Shown: positions 34,406 through 43,457 of the stretch, piece by piece
Numbering within the stretch: position 1 is the first letter of the stretch
Layout: each line of letters begins with the position of its first letter
Source: Nocardia puris
Lineage (GTDB): Bacteria > Actinomycetota > Actinomycetes > Mycobacteriales > Mycobacteriaceae
NCBI RefSeq assembly: GCF_003315035.1
Contig: NZ_QNRE01000001.1
Span: forward strand, 407,224-471,223
DNA length: 64,000 nt
Reading direction: 5' to 3'
The notes under the pieces: model-generated
Told to the model about the DNA's origin: nothing
Seen by the model: the letters and a program-made list of their open reading frames with translations, nothing else
Database searches by the model: none
Position numbers and translations under genes: made by a program

Positions 34406-35154
34406 CGCGCGAAATCGGCCAGGGCGGCGCCGAATTCGGGGTTGGAGACGGCGGTCATGTGATCGCCCGCCACGGTCACGAGGCGTCCGTCGGGCAGGGC
34501 GGCGGCCAGGCGGTCGGGTTCGGCGGCCAGCGGGTCGTCCACGCCGGCCAGGACCAGCGTGGGCACGGTGACGTCGTCCAGGGTGCTGATGGGGGCGGCG
34601 TCCAGGCCGGTGACCACGGCGTCGATGGCGTCGAGGTCGGCGCGCACGGCGTCGGCCAGCAGGCGGAACGCGCGGGCCGCGGGCGGTGCGTCCGTGCCGT
34701 CGCCGGTCATCGCGACGCGCAGTTCGTCGAGCTGGACCACGCGCCGGTCGACGCCGCCGCAGTCGATCACGCCGGATCCGATGCCGCCGACCGCCAGCCG
34801 CCCCACCCGCTTGTCCTCGGCGGCCACCAGCAGCGAGATGATCCCGCCCATCGAGTAGCCCACCTGGGTGACGTCGGCGAGGTCGAGTTCGTCGTAGAGG
34901 GCGCGCACGTCCTCGGCCATCGCCGACCACGAATACCGTTGCGCGTCATGGGGCTTCTCGGAACGGCCGTGGCCGCGCGCGTCGAGCGAGACGATCCGGC
35001 AGCCGGTCTCGCGCAGCGCGTTCACCACGCCCATCGCCATCCAGTTGGCGTTGGTGTCGGCGACGAAACCGTGCTGCAGCACCACGGTGCGGCCATCGCC
35101 CTCCCACTCACGGTAATGGAGTGTCAGACCGTCCCATGTCTCGAATGTCGCCAT
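34402..35154 (-). CDS. alpha/beta fold hydrolase
   Basis: A 250-residue serine hydrolase: HG motif at LQHGF, LDARGHGRS loop, nucleophile elbow GYSMGG (Ser about 99), aspartate in AGVDDPLA and histidine in VAGDHMTA. All catalytic parts are present. The substrate is unknown; the fold covers esterases, lipases and dehalogenases. TACCAT lies 6 nt before the ATG, fitting a leaderless mRNA. With the following phosphatase gene it forms an insertion in the M. tuberculosis-like gene order. Confidence 0.85.
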   Translation of the reverse strand: MATFETWDGLTLHYREWEGDGRTVVLQHGFVADTNANWMAMGVVNALRETGCRIVSLDARGHGRSEKPHDAQRYSWSAMAEDVRALYDELDLADVTQVGYSMGGIISLLVAAEDKRVGRLAVGGIGSGVIDCGGVDRRVVQLDELRVAMTGDGTDAPPAARAFRLLADAVRADLDAIDAVVTGLDAAPISTLDDVTVPTLVLAGVDDPLAAEPDRLAAALPDGRLVTVAGDHMTAVSNPEFGAALADFAR

Positions 35155-35160
35155 GCCGGG

Positions 35161-35166
35161 ATGGTA
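35161..35166 (-). promoter_or_regulatory. -10 element (TACCAT), leaderless start
   Basis: TACCAT on the minus strand ends 6 nt before ATG 35154; there is no ribosome-binding site. Confidence 0.45.
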
Positions 35167-35180
35167 GCCGCGCGGGCGGG

Positions 35181-35975
35181 TCAGGCGAGCATCTTCGCGC
35201 GCAGCGCGCTCACTTCCGCATCGGTGAGACCCAGTCCGTCACGCACGTAAGCGTCGAAATCGCCGTAGACGCGCTCCACTTCGTCGAACGCGGCGTCCAG
35301 CCACTCCTGACGCACTCCGTTGAGCGAATCCTCCGGCGTCGCACTGCGATACACGTTCGACAGCAGGTAGTCCTCGGTCACCGTCGCGCGGTCCACACCG
35401 AGCACGGTGAGCAGCACCGCCGACGCCCAGCCGGTGCGGTCCTTGCCCGCGGTGCAGTGGTAGAGCACGGCGCCGTCGGTGGTGAGGATGTCGCGCAGCA
35501 CCGAGGCGAAGGCGGCGTTCGCGCCGGGCAGCGTGACGAACGCCCGGTACAGATCGTCCCCGCCGGTGAGGGTGGTGACCAGCACCTGCGGCGGCGCCTG
35601 GCCGATCACGTCGTCCCAATTGTCTTGCGCGCCCGCCGGAATACGGTCCGGGGCGATGGCCCGTTCGAAGACGGTGCGCAGATCGTCGACCACCCGCACG
35701 TCGCGCGCGGCGAGCACACCGAGGTCGGCGTCGGTCGCCTTGTCCAGCTGGCCCGTGCGGAACACCAGACCCGTGCGCACCCACCGGCCGTCGACGGTGC
35801 GGTAGCCGCCGGCGTCGCGCGCGTTCTGCACACCGGTCAGTCCCAGCGACCGGTCGGCGGCGACGGCGGCGGGCGGTGCGGCGGTCGCGACGGTGAGCGC
35901 GGGACCGAACGCGACGGTCAGACCGCACAGCGCGACGAGCGGTGCGCGCAGAGCACGGGAACGGAGCACGGGCAT
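35181..35975 (-). CDS. secreted tyrosine-protein phosphatase (PtpB-like)
   Basis: A 264-residue protein with a signal peptide (about residues 1-38) and a phosphatase domain whose P-loop is HCTAGKDRTGW, the C(X)5R motif of the atypical PtpB/lipid-type family; ARDAGGY near the start of the domain is the usual N-terminal motif. Cys is the nucleophile and Arg binds phosphate. Export suggests action on phosphotyrosine or phosphoinositide outside the cell, as for M. tuberculosis PtpB. ATG 35975 gives the longest signal peptide, but GTG 35969 has the better ribosome-binding spacing (GAAGG, 6 nt). Confidence 0.85.
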   Translation of the reverse strand: MPVLRSRALRAPLVALCGLTVAFGPALTVATAAPPAAVAADRSLGLTGVQNARDAGGYRTVDGRWVRTGLVFRTGQLDKATDADLGVLAARDVRVVDDLRTVFERAIAPDRIPAGAQDNWDDVIGQAPPQVLVTTLTGGDDLYRAFVTLPGANAAFASVLRDILTTDGAVLYHCTAGKDRTGWASAVLLTVLGVDRATVTEDYLLSNVYRSATPEDSLNGVRQEWLDAAFDEVERVYGDFDAYVRDGLGLTDAEVSALRAKMLA

Positions 35976-36154
35976 CCTTCGGTCGGGGCCGCCTGGGCGG
36001 CACGGGTTCGGTCCAAGGGCCTTTCGACTACTGCCTGTCGAGCGGCCCCGTCGACAGGCAGCCGATTCCGCCTGGATTCTGCCGGGCCGCGCCGAATCCG
36101 GAGCAACCGGGAGGCAACCACCGCGCGACATGCCGTGGTCCGGCGGGAAACGAA

Positions 36155-37174
36155 TCAGGCGGTGGCGGCCTCGAACCGGGAGAGCGCCAGCAGCCGGGAG
36201 ATCGCGCGCAGGTACTTCTTGCGGTAGCCGCCGTCGAGCATCTCCTGCGAGAAGATCTCGTCGAGCTTGGCGCCCGACACCGTGACGGGCACGCTCGCGT
36301 CGTAGAGGCGGTCGGCCAGCACCACGATGCGCAGCGCGACGGCCTGATCGGTCACCGGGTGCACGCCCGCGATGAACACCGCCGACAAGCCCGCGATCAG
36401 CGCGCCGTACTTCGACGGGTGCAGCGTGCTCAGGTGCTTCAGCAGCGTGTCGAAATCGTCCAGCGTGGAACCGGGTGTGGCGGCGGCCTTTTCGGCCAGC
36501 GCCTCGGGCGAGGTGGGCTCCGGGGCGGGCGGCAGGTCGCGGTGGCGGTAGTCGGGGCCGTCCACGCGGACCGCCTCGAAGATCGCGCCCAGCTTCTTGA
36601 TCTCGCGCATGAAGTCCTGCGCGGCGAAACGGCCCTCCCCGAGCTGGCCGGGCAGCGTATTGGAGGTGGCGGCGATCGACACGCCGCGCGCCGACAGTTC
36701 GGTCAGCAGCCGCGACACGAGCATCGTGTCGCCCGGATCGTCGAGTTCGAATTCGTCGATGCACAACACGCTGTTGGCGGACAGGCGCTCGACCGCGTTA
36801 TTGAAGCCGAGCGCACCGACCAGGTTGGTCAATTCGCCGAAGGTGCCGAACGATTTCGGGGCGGGCGCGCTGTGGAAGATGGAGGCCAGCAGGTGGGTCT
36901 TGCCGACGCCGAACCCGCCGTCCAGATACAGGCCCGCGCCGCTGACCTGCTTCTTCTTACCGAACAGGCCCTTCTTGGCCGACGCCTTGTGGATCTTGGC
37001 GACCTGGCCGGAGAACGCCTCGGCCTTGCTCACCGCGGCGGCCTGGCTGGGCTCGGCGGGATCGGGGATGTAGGACCCGAAACTCACCTCGTCGAACATG
37101 GGCGGGGGCACCATCTGGGCGACGAGCTGGTCCGCCGGAACCTCCGGATGGCGATCGACAAGGCGTTCTTGCAT
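36155..37174 (-). CDS. zapE: ZapE / AFG1-like ATPase
   Basis: A 339-residue P-loop ATPase with Walker A GGFGVGKTH, Walker B SVLCIDEFEL and sensor-like ATSNTLPGQL, the standard ZapE/AFG1 set. In E. coli ZapE associates with FtsZ at the division ring; the actinobacterial role is less studied. It corresponds in position to Rv2670c. It is divergent from the RibD-type gene with 35 bp between starts. TAGGCT 6 nt before the ATG suggests a leaderless transcript. Confidence 0.9.
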   Translation of the reverse strand: MQERLVDRHPEVPADQLVAQMVPPPMFDEVSFGSYIPDPAEPSQAAAVSKAEAFSGQVAKIHKASAKKGLFGKKKQVSGAGLYLDGGFGVGKTHLLASIFHSAPAPKSFGTFGELTNLVGALGFNNAVERLSANSVLCIDEFELDDPGDTMLVSRLLTELSARGVSIAATSNTLPGQLGEGRFAAQDFMREIKKLGAIFEAVRVDGPDYRHRDLPPAPEPTSPEALAEKAAATPGSTLDDFDTLLKHLSTLHPSKYGALIAGLSAVFIAGVHPVTDQAVALRIVVLADRLYDASVPVTVSGAKLDEIFSQEMLDGGYRKKYLRAISRLLALSRFEAATA

Positions 37175-37180
37175 GTGCGA

Positions 37181-37186
37181 AGCCTA
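37181..37186 (-). promoter_or_regulatory. -10 element (TAGGCT), leaderless start of zapE
   Basis: TAGGCT on the minus strand ends 6 nt before ATG 37174, with no ribosome-binding site between. Confidence 0.45.
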
Positions 37187-37209
37187 ATGACGTGGTGTGA
37201 TCTGATTTC

Positions 37210-37971
37210 ATGCAGCGTATCCCCAATGCGATCCAGCTCACAGACCTGAGCTCCGAGGAGCTGGCCGAGTTGTACGCGTACCCGGCCGAGCCCGACGCGC
37301 CCTGGGTGCGAGCGAATTTCGTCACCAGCATCGACGGAGCCGCGACCAGCGAGGACGTCACCGCGGGCCTGGGCACCCCGGCCGACAAGACGGTGTTCAT
37401 GCTCCTGCGCGATCTGGCCGATGTGGTGCTGGTCGGCGCGGGTACGGTGCGCGCCGAGAACTACGGCGGCGCCCGCACCGACGCCGCCCGGCGCCGCGCG
37501 CTGCACGAGCGCGGGTTCGGCGGGCACCCCGACGGCACGCCGCCGCCGATCGCGGTGGTCACGGCGAGCGCGGCGCTGGACCCGGGGTGCCGGTTGTTCA
37601 CCGACGCCGCCGTGCCGCCGCTGATCCTCACCACCGCCACCGCGCCCGCCGATCGCAAACGCGCACTGGCCGAGGCGGGCGGCGAGGTGATCGAGGCGGG
37701 TGGTGTCGCGGTGACGCCGAAGGGGTTGCTGGGGGTGCTGGCCGAGCGCGGTCTCCCGCGCGTGCTGTGCGAGGGCGGGCCGCATCTGTTCGGCGAACTG
37801 CTGGAAGCCGACGTGGTCGACGAGTTGTGCGTGACCACCGCGCCGCTGCTCGTCGGGGGCACGGCCCGGCGAATCTCGCTGTCGGCGCACGAGTTCCGCC
37901 GCCCGCTGCACCGCGCGCACGTGCTGCTCGACACCGACGGCACGGTACTGACCCGATGGGCCCGTCGATGA
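37210..37971 (+). CDS. RibD C-terminal (pyrimidine reductase) domain protein
   Basis: A 253-residue stand-alone reductase domain like the second half of RibD, without the deaminase. WVRANFVTSIDGAAT, DVVLVGAGTVRAENYG and LCEGGPHLFGELL are the NADPH- and substrate-binding segments shared with dihydrofolate-reductase-like RibD domains. The expected reaction is reduction of the ribosyl-aminopyrimidine intermediate of riboflavin synthesis. Its position matches Rv2671, which can also act on dihydrofolate, so the true substrate is uncertain. Confidence 0.85.
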   Translation: MQRIPNAIQLTDLSSEELAELYAYPAEPDAPWVRANFVTSIDGAATSEDVTAGLGTPADKTVFMLLRDLADVVLVGAGTVRAENYGGARTDAARRRALHERGFGGHPDGTPPPIAVVTASAALDPGCRLFTDAAVPPLILTTATAPADRKRALAEAGGEVIEAGGVAVTPKGLLGVLAERGLPRVLCEGGPHLFGELLEADVVDELCVTTAPLLVGGTARRISLSAHEFRRPLHRAHVLLDTDGTVLTRWARR

Positions 37972-38003
37972 AACACGCGCGCGAACCTGGCAGGCTGTAG
38001 CGC

Positions 38004-39566
38004 ATGCGTTGGACTCGCGCCGCCGTGCTCACCGCGGCTCTCTCGATCCTGGTCGCCGGCTGCGGCGCGGGCCCCTCCGACCGTCCCGGTGTGGCGGTGG
38101 AGCATCCCGCCGTGGGCGGAGGCGGCGAGACCACCGACGCCACACCGCCCCCGCCGCCCCGCGCGACCGCGCCGAAATCCGATCTGAGCTGGCGCGACTG
38201 CACCGAGTCGACGCTGCGCCTGCTCGGGCTCGGCCCCGCGCCCGCCGGGCTGGTGCTCGAATGCGCCGAGTACTCCACGCCGATCGACTCGGCGGGCACC
38301 GTGCTCGGCAACTTCCGCAACGGCGCCATGCGGGCGAAGCTGGCGCAGACGCCCGCCGACGCGCCGCCGCTGGTGCTCACCTCGGGCTCGGACCGCTCCT
38401 CGACCGCCACACTGGCAGGTCTCGCCGTCGGCCCCGCGGGCGTGGGCGTGCTGGCGAACCGCCCCGTCGTGGCGGTGGACCGGCGCGGAATCGGCACGTC
38501 GCAGCCGATCGACTGCCTGCCGCCGGAACTGCGCGATCCGCTGGCCGATAACGCCCAGTTCGGGCCGGGCGCGGGCGATCCGGTGCAGGCGATGGCCGCG
38601 CTGAGCCGGGACTCCACCATCGCCTGCCGCGACTTCCTGCAGCCCTACGAGAACACTTTCGACGCCTCCCACGCCGCCGACGACATCGAACAGCTGCGCA
38701 GGCAGTGGGAGGTCGAGCACATCGACCTGCTGGGCACCGGCAACGGCGCGCACGTGGCGCTGAACTACGTGCGCAAATTCGGCGACCACGTGTCGCGGCT
38801 GGTGCTCGACTCCCCCGAGGCGGTCGGCACCGACGCCGTCACCGCCGAGGAGCAGCGCCTGCAGGGCGCGGAGGCGGCGCTCACCGCGTTCGCGCAGCGC
38901 TGCGTGGGCGTCGGATGTTCGCTCGGGCCCGATCCGCGCGGCGCGGTGGCCGATCTGGTGCGCCGGGCCGGTGCGGGCGAGCTGGGCGATATCTCGGCCA
39001 ACGCCCTGCTCACCGCGATCACCGGCTTCCTGGGCAGCCCGCGCTCGGATCAGGCCGATCGTGTCGGCGAACTGGCCGACTCGCTCTCGGCGGCCGGACG
39101 GGGCGACCGCGCCGCGCTCGACGCGCTGATCCTGCGCGAATCGGCGGCCACCGCCAGCGACGGCCAGTTCGTGAACCGCTGCACCGACACCCAGCAGCCG
39201 CCCACCGCCGCCAAGGCGACCGAGCTGATGCGCGACTGGGGCGAGAAGTTCCCGGTGTTCGGGCGTTCGGCGGCGCTGGCGCTGCTGGACTGCTCGGCGT
39301 GGCCGGTGTCAGCGACGGCACCGCTGCCGCAGCGGATCGCGGTCCCGGTGCTGGTGCTGGGCGGGGTCGCCGACCCGGTCGTGGGAGCGGACGGCGCCTC
39401 CTCGGTCACGGGTGCGCTGGGTGTCGCGGGCGCGCGGCACGCCACGGCGCGCTGGCAGGGCTGGGGCCATCCGGTGGTCAACCATTCGGGATGCGCCCAG
39501 CGGTTGCTGCAGGACTACCTGGCCGAGGCCCGGCTGCCCCAGGACGGCAGCGCCTGCCCGGCCTGA
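38004..39566 (+). CDS. lipoprotein with alpha/beta hydrolase fold, nucleophile missing (Rv2672-like)
   Basis: A 520-residue exported protein. The lipobox LVAGC marks Cys20 for lipidation. A proline-rich linker and an alpha/beta hydrolase domain with TAP-like C-terminus follow (VLVLGGVADPVVG, WGHPVVNHSGCA). At the nucleophile elbow the sequence is LLGTGNGAHVALNY: the GxSxG serine is Gly, so classical peptidase or esterase activity is unlikely although the Asp and His regions remain. It may bind rather than cut. It lies between the RibD-like and AftC genes, as Rv2672 does. Confidence 0.82.
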   Translation: MRWTRAAVLTAALSILVAGCGAGPSDRPGVAVEHPAVGGGGETTDATPPPPPRATAPKSDLSWRDCTESTLRLLGLGPAPAGLVLECAEYSTPIDSAGTVLGNFRNGAMRAKLAQTPADAPPLVLTSGSDRSSTATLAGLAVGPAGVGVLANRPVVAVDRRGIGTSQPIDCLPPELRDPLADNAQFGPGAGDPVQAMAALSRDSTIACRDFLQPYENTFDASHAADDIEQLRRQWEVEHIDLLGTGNGAHVALNYVRKFGDHVSRLVLDSPEAVGTDAVTAEEQRLQGAEAALTAFAQRCVGVGCSLGPDPRGAVADLVRRAGAGELGDISANALLTAITGFLGSPRSDQADRVGELADSLSAAGRGDRAALDALILRESAATASDGQFVNRCTDTQQPPTAAKATELMRDWGEKFPVFGRSAALALLDCSAWPVSATAPLPQRIAVPVLVLGGVADPVVGADGASSVTGALGVAGARHATARWQGWGHPVVNHSGCAQRLLQDYLAEARLPQDGSACPA

Positions 39567-39696
39567 TCACTCGAGCCGCTTCCGGTCAGGCGATGATCTC
39601 GGCGCGGCCCGGCCGGCCGGTCCGATAGCGGTCGCGCATCGTCGCCTCCGGCACGCCGAGACATATCCCGGCAACCTATTCGCCGCCCGGCCGGTG

Positions 39697-39702
39697 TACC
39701 GT
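39697..39702 (+). promoter_or_regulatory. -10 element (TACCGT), leaderless start of aftC
   Basis: TACCGT ends 6 nt before GTG 39709; no ribosome-binding site is present. The same hexamer and spacing occur before the genes at 16335 and 46905. Confidence 0.5.
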
Positions 39703-39708
39703 GCCCCA

Positions 39709-41034
39709 GTGTTACTTCGACAGCTCGAGCCCCGGACTGCTCGCACCACCGCCGAGGTGATCAAGTTCGCACTCTGGCCGCTCGCGGTCATGACGGTGCT
39801 GAATCGGGTCTTCATCAAGGCTGTCAACGGGTTCGTCACCGATGACTACAAGCCGGTCTACAACGCGTCGCTGGCCTTCCTCAACCGCCAGCCCGTGTAC
39901 ACCGCCAACTTCGACTCGGTCGATCCGCACTACCTGTACCCACCGGGCGGCACACTGCTGATCGCGCCGATCGCGCTGATCGATCCGGAGAAGTCCCGGT
40001 GGCTGTTCATCCTGCTCAACGCGGTCGCCATCCTGCTGGCCTGGTACCTACTGTTGAAGCTGTTCCACTACACGGTGCGCTCGGTCGCCGCACCCGCGCT
40101 GCTGCTGGCCATGTTCATGTCCGAGACGGTCATCAACACACTGGTCTTCACCAATGTCAACGGCTGCATCCTGCTGGCGGAACTGATCTTCCTGCACCTG
40201 CTGCTACGACGCAGAGACCTCTGGGCGGGGGCGATACTGGGTTTGAGCATCACGGTGAAACCCACGCTGGCGCCGCTGGTGCTGGTGGCGGCGGCGCGCG
40301 GACAGTGGAAGGTGTTCATCACCGCGATCGGCGTACCGGTCGCGCTGAACGTCATCGCGTGGCCACTGCATGTGGACGCCGGCGATTTCCTCGCCAGAAC
40401 CCTGCCGTATCTGCTGGAGACCAGGGACTATTTCAACAGCTCCGTCCCGGGCAACGCCGCCTACTACGGTCTGCCCGATCCGCTGATGTGGGGCATCCGC
40501 CTCGGCATGTGCGCTCTGGTCGCGATCTCGCTGTGGTTGCTGTACCGGTACTACCGCGAGGACGAACTGTTCTTCGTCACCACGTCCTCCGGCGTGCTGC
40601 TGCTCGCGGAGTTCCTGCTGGCCGGACTGGGCCAGATGTACTACTCGATGCTGTTGTTCCCCTTCCTGATGTCGGTGGTGCTGCGCAATTCGGTGCTGCG
40701 GAACTGGCCGGCCTGGCTGGCGATCTTCGGGTTCCTGTCCTACGACAAGTGGTTGTCGGACCGTTGGCAGAGTCTCGGCCGCAACCTCGAGTACCTTCGC
40801 ATCACATTCGGCTGGGGCCTGCTGATCATCGTCGTGTTCTGCGTGCTGGCCGACCGGTATCTGGCCGCGCGCCGCGAGGGCAGGCTGCCGGTTCTCGATC
40901 CGGCGTGGATGCGCGACGCCCCCGATCCGCGCGGGCCGCAACAGCCGCCTGTCACGGTCACCCAGCCCGAATCCGCGCAGGTCAGGAATGGCACGAAGCT
41001 CGAAGAGGAGAAACGTATTAGCGTGGAGCAATGA
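39709..41034 (+). CDS. aftC: alpha-(1->3)-arabinofuranosyltransferase AftC (GT-C, DUF2029/GT87)
   Basis: A 441-residue membrane protein with about ten spans. The first external loop carries DDYKPVYN, with the acidic pair typical of GT-C enzymes, and HYLYPPGGTLLIAPIAL, a DUF2029 hallmark. AftC adds the branching alpha-1,3 arabinose to cell-wall arabinan and lipoarabinomannan from decaprenyl-phosphoarabinose. The assignment rests on family and on position between Rv2672-like and msrB genes. GTG 39709 was chosen for the -10 spacing; the frame is open much further upstream inside the previous gene. A hydrophilic C-terminal tail overlaps msrB by 4 bp. Confidence 0.85.
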   Translation: MLLRQLEPRTARTTAEVIKFALWPLAVMTVLNRVFIKAVNGFVTDDYKPVYNASLAFLNRQPVYTANFDSVDPHYLYPPGGTLLIAPIALIDPEKSRWLFILLNAVAILLAWYLLLKLFHYTVRSVAAPALLLAMFMSETVINTLVFTNVNGCILLAELIFLHLLLRRRDLWAGAILGLSITVKPTLAPLVLVAAARGQWKVFITAIGVPVALNVIAWPLHVDAGDFLARTLPYLLETRDYFNSSVPGNAAYYGLPDPLMWGIRLGMCALVAISLWLLYRYYREDELFFVTTSSGVLLLAEFLLAGLGQMYYSMLLFPFLMSVVLRNSVLRNWPAWLAIFGFLSYDKWLSDRWQSLGRNLEYLRITFGWGLLIIVVFCVLADRYLAARREGRLPVLDPAWMRDAPDPRGPQQPPVTVTQPESAQVRNGTKLEEEKRISVEQ

Positions 41035-41474
41035 GTTCCGACGCCGACACGTCCCTACCCGCGCCCCGGATCCAGCTCACGCCGCAGCAATGGCGCGCCA
41101 AGCTGGATCCGGCCGAGTACGCGGTGCTGCGCGAGGCCGCGACCGAACGTCCCTTCACCGGGGAGTACACCGACACCAAGACCGAAGGCGTGTACAGCTG
41201 TCGCGCCTGCGGCGCCGAGTTGTTCCGCAGCACCGAGAAGTTCGACTCGCACTGCGGCTGGCCGTCGTTCTTCGATCCGGCCGACTCCGACGCCGTGATC
41301 CTGCGGTCCGACGATTCGCTGGGTATGCACCGTGTCGAGGTGCTGTGCGCGAACTGCCACAGCCACCTCGGCCACGTCTTCGAGGGCGAGGGATATCCCA
41401 CGCCCACCGACAAGCGTTATTGCATCAACTCCGTCGCACTGCGGCTGCACCCCTCGGACAGCGCAGCCGAGTAG
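41031..41474 (+). CDS. msrB: peptide-methionine (R)-S-oxide reductase
   Basis: A 147-residue MsrB. It repairs the R-sulfoxide of methionine in proteins. The zinc site is formed by CRAC and CANC; the active-site segment HCGWPSFF and the catalytic cysteine in RYCINSVAL are present. Its size is normal and it has no signal peptide, so it is cytosolic. ATG 41031 overlaps the aftC stop (ATGA), so the two are translated together. Hairpins follow at 41503-41545. Confidence 0.95.
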   Translation: MSSDADTSLPAPRIQLTPQQWRAKLDPAEYAVLREAATERPFTGEYTDTKTEGVYSCRACGAELFRSTEKFDSHCGWPSFFDPADSDAVILRSDDSLGMHRVEVLCANCHSHLGHVFEGEGYPTPTDKRYCINSVALRLHPSDSAAE

Positions 41475-41502
41475 CCGACCGAACGCTGAGCGAAGAGTAA
41501 GG

Positions 41503-41545
41503 GTTGCGCGATACGCAACGCATGCCCCGAAAACCCGGGGCATGC
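41503..41545. terminator. two tandem hairpins between convergent msrB and chdC
   Basis: GTTGCG/CGCAAC (41503-41519, 5-nt loop) is followed at once by GCATGCCCCG/CGGGGCATGC (41520-41545, 6-nt loop). Both stems are perfect and serve either strand. There is no T-run. Confidence 0.7.
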
Positions 41546-41587
41546 GGGTGTGCGCAGGTCGGGGCGGTGATCAGGCCGCCTCGAGGC

Positions 41588-42283
41588 TCAGGGCAGCGCG
41601 GCGATGAGCTTGTCGATCTCCACCCGTGGACCGGTGAAGAACGGGATCTCCTCGCGCACGTGCAGCCGTGCCTCGGTGGCGCGCAGATCCCGCATCAGAT
41701 CCACGATGCGGTGCAGTTCGGGCGCCTCGAAGGCCAGGATCCACTCGTAATCGCCCAGCGCGAACGAGCTGACCGTGTTGGCGCGCACGTCGGGGTAGCC
41801 GCGGGCGGCCTTGCCGTGGTCGGCCAGCATCTTGCGGCGTTCCTCGTCGGGCAGCAGGTACCACTCGTAGGAGCGCACGAACGGGTAGACGCAGATGTAG
41901 TTGCCCGCGTCCTCCCCCGCCAGGAACGCGGGGATGTGGCTCTTGTTGAACTCGGCGGGCCGGTGCAGCGCCACAGTGCTCCACACCGGGGCGCTGGCGC
42001 GGCCCAGTTCGGTGGTGCGGCGGAAGTCGGCGTAGGCGGCCTGCAGATCCTCGACGCGCTCGGCGTGGGTCCAGATCATGAAGTCGGCGTCGGCGCGCAT
42101 TCCCGCGACGTCGTAGATCCCGCGCACCACGACGTCGCGGTCGGCCAGCCCGTCGAAGAACGCGCGGGCCTCCTTCACGGCGGCCGCGCGGTCGTCGCCG
42201 AGCACGCCCGGCTGCACCTGGAACACCGAGAACATCAGGTACCGGATCGTGGAATTGAGTGCTTGGTAATCGAGTCGCGCCAT
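41588..42283 (-). CDS. chdC: coproheme decarboxylase ChdC (HemQ)
   Basis: A 231-residue chlorite-dismutase-fold enzyme that converts Fe-coproporphyrin III to heme b by two oxidative decarboxylations, the last step of the coproporphyrin-dependent pathway. Features are [10 protein letters not shown] at the start, DFMIWTHA, and the segment [12 protein letters not shown] with the catalytic tyrosine, then [18 protein letters not shown] with heme-proximal residues. ATG 42283 begins the family-like [10 protein letters not shown]; an in-frame ATG at 42292 is possible. hemY and hemE lie upstream on the same strand. Confidence 0.92.
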   Translation of the reverse strand: MARLDYQALNSTIRYLMFSVFQVQPGVLGDDRAAAVKEARAFFDGLADRDVVVRGIYDVAGMRADADFMIWTHAERVEDLQAAYADFRRTTELGRASAPVWSTVALHRPAEFNKSHIPAFLAGEDAGNYICVYPFVRSYEWYLLPDEERRKMLADHGKAARGYPDVRANTVSSFALGDYEWILAFEAPELHRIVDLMRDLRATEARLHVREEIPFFTGPRVEIDKLIAALP

Positions 42284-42360
42284 GAATCCCATCGTGCCAC
42301 TGGGGCGCGGTCGGCCGGTCGATCGGGGCTGTTGGCCGGCGGGTCCGCGTCCAGCCGCCG

Positions 42361-42699
42361 ATTGTCGGTGACGCCTGCCACCATGCACGGCACGACTACG
42401 CCGAGGGCAGCCTCGTGCTCGCGATCGACGGCACGATTGTCACGGGCTACTCACCCTTGGACTGTCCCCACCGCCGACACGGCGCCGAGCCCGACCGGCT
42501 CAACGGGTTCATGCGGGAGCTCGGCATGACGCTGGACATGCGGGACGACGAGGGCGACTGGGACGACAGTGATCGGGACACCGACTACTCCGCTGCCCTG
42601 CCGAGAGCTTTCGCCTCGGCCGCGAAGCTCACCGGAGTGCGGTTCGTCCCGGGAATCCTCGATCGTGCGATGCTCGTCGGACCCGTCGCGTACCGGTGA
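42361..42699 (+). pseudogene. C-terminal remnant of a DUF6461 protein
   Basis: From [20 protein letters not shown] to LTGVRFVPGILDRAML, with a CPHRRHGAEPDRLNGFMREL segment between, the sequence is the C-terminal half of DUF6461 as I recall it. A GTG at 42415 could start a 94-residue product, but it begins inside the conserved domain and has no ribosome-binding site. The first half of the gene is missing. Confidence 0.5.
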
Positions 42700-42910
42700 T
42701 CGTCCAGTAGCCGCAGCCGGAATGCGCTGCCCCGGCGTCCTGTTCGTGCCAAAGGTCGAGGGTGGCGTCGGGAGGTTGAGCGCAGAGATCGGTGAGGCGG
42801 TCGCGCAGCGGATGGGCGTCGGCGTGCGCGGCTACGCGGCGCGCAATCGCATGCCAGGTGCCGGGATGCTGCCGGTCGAGTACGCCGCGATACGGCCGGG
42901 GTGGCCGCCC
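42700..42910. other. intergenic, possible minus-strand coding remnant
   Basis: The minus strand reads PGTWHAIARRVAAHADAHPL then LTDLCAQPPDATLDLWHEQD, which looks like real protein but has no start and no family I can name. It may be the tail of a lost gene. Confidence 0.3.
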
Positions 42911-43420
42911 TCACCGCGCGCTCGTGCGCAGCCACGTGGTGAGCGCGTCGAAGTCGGCGTCCGTGAGTCCGTAGCGCGGGTCCACGCGGTGGAGCAGGGC
43001 GGGGGCGGGGTGGTGGGTGGTCACCCAGGCGCGGTCGGCGTCGGTGATCTCGTCGTCGAGCCAGACGAAGGGTCGGCCCGCGGCGTGGTCGACCAGGGGA
43101 CGGGTCTTCCGGTGCCGGAGTTCGTCGTCGTCCTGGTCCGGCCAGTCCACGAACGGCAAGCGCGGCAAGCCGATTCGCGGTGCGACCTCGTCGTTGGCCT
43201 CGTCCCGCCAGGTCGTCGCCCACACCGGCTCGCAGTCCAAGGCGATCAGCCGGGCGCCGAGGGCCGGATTCAGCCGGGCCAGTAAGGGATTCGCCGAGGC
43301 GGGTGGCTCCGGAGGGAAGGACGGGTACCCACCCGGCAGGTCGCGGGTCGTCGCGCCGAACGGGATGAGGGGTCCGTCCACGTCGAGGTAGAGCAGCGGG
43401 CGGTGGGTCAGTCGGGGCAT
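42911..43420 (-). CDS. HAD-like hydrolase domain protein
   Basis: A 169-residue protein with the HAD nucleophile motif LYLDVDGPL (Asp13, Asp15) and a late FVWLDDEITDAD motif supplying the metal-binding acids. The cap insertion is small. Members act on phosphate esters, but the substrate is not apparent. ATG 43420 gives MPRLTHRPLLYLDVDG, with the motif at the usual distance from the start. It is divergent from the deazaflavin-dependent gene. Confidence 0.8.
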   Translation of the reverse strand: MPRLTHRPLLYLDVDGPLIPFGATTRDLPGGYPSFPPEPPASANPLLARLNPALGARLIALDCEPVWATTWRDEANDEVAPRIGLPRLPFVDWPDQDDDELRHRKTRPLVDHAAGRPFVWLDDEITDADRAWVTTHHPAPALLHRVDPRYGLTDADFDALTTWLRTSAR

Positions 43421-43457
43421 CGGTGCACGGTACGCTGGCGGCGACGCGGAGGAGGGG

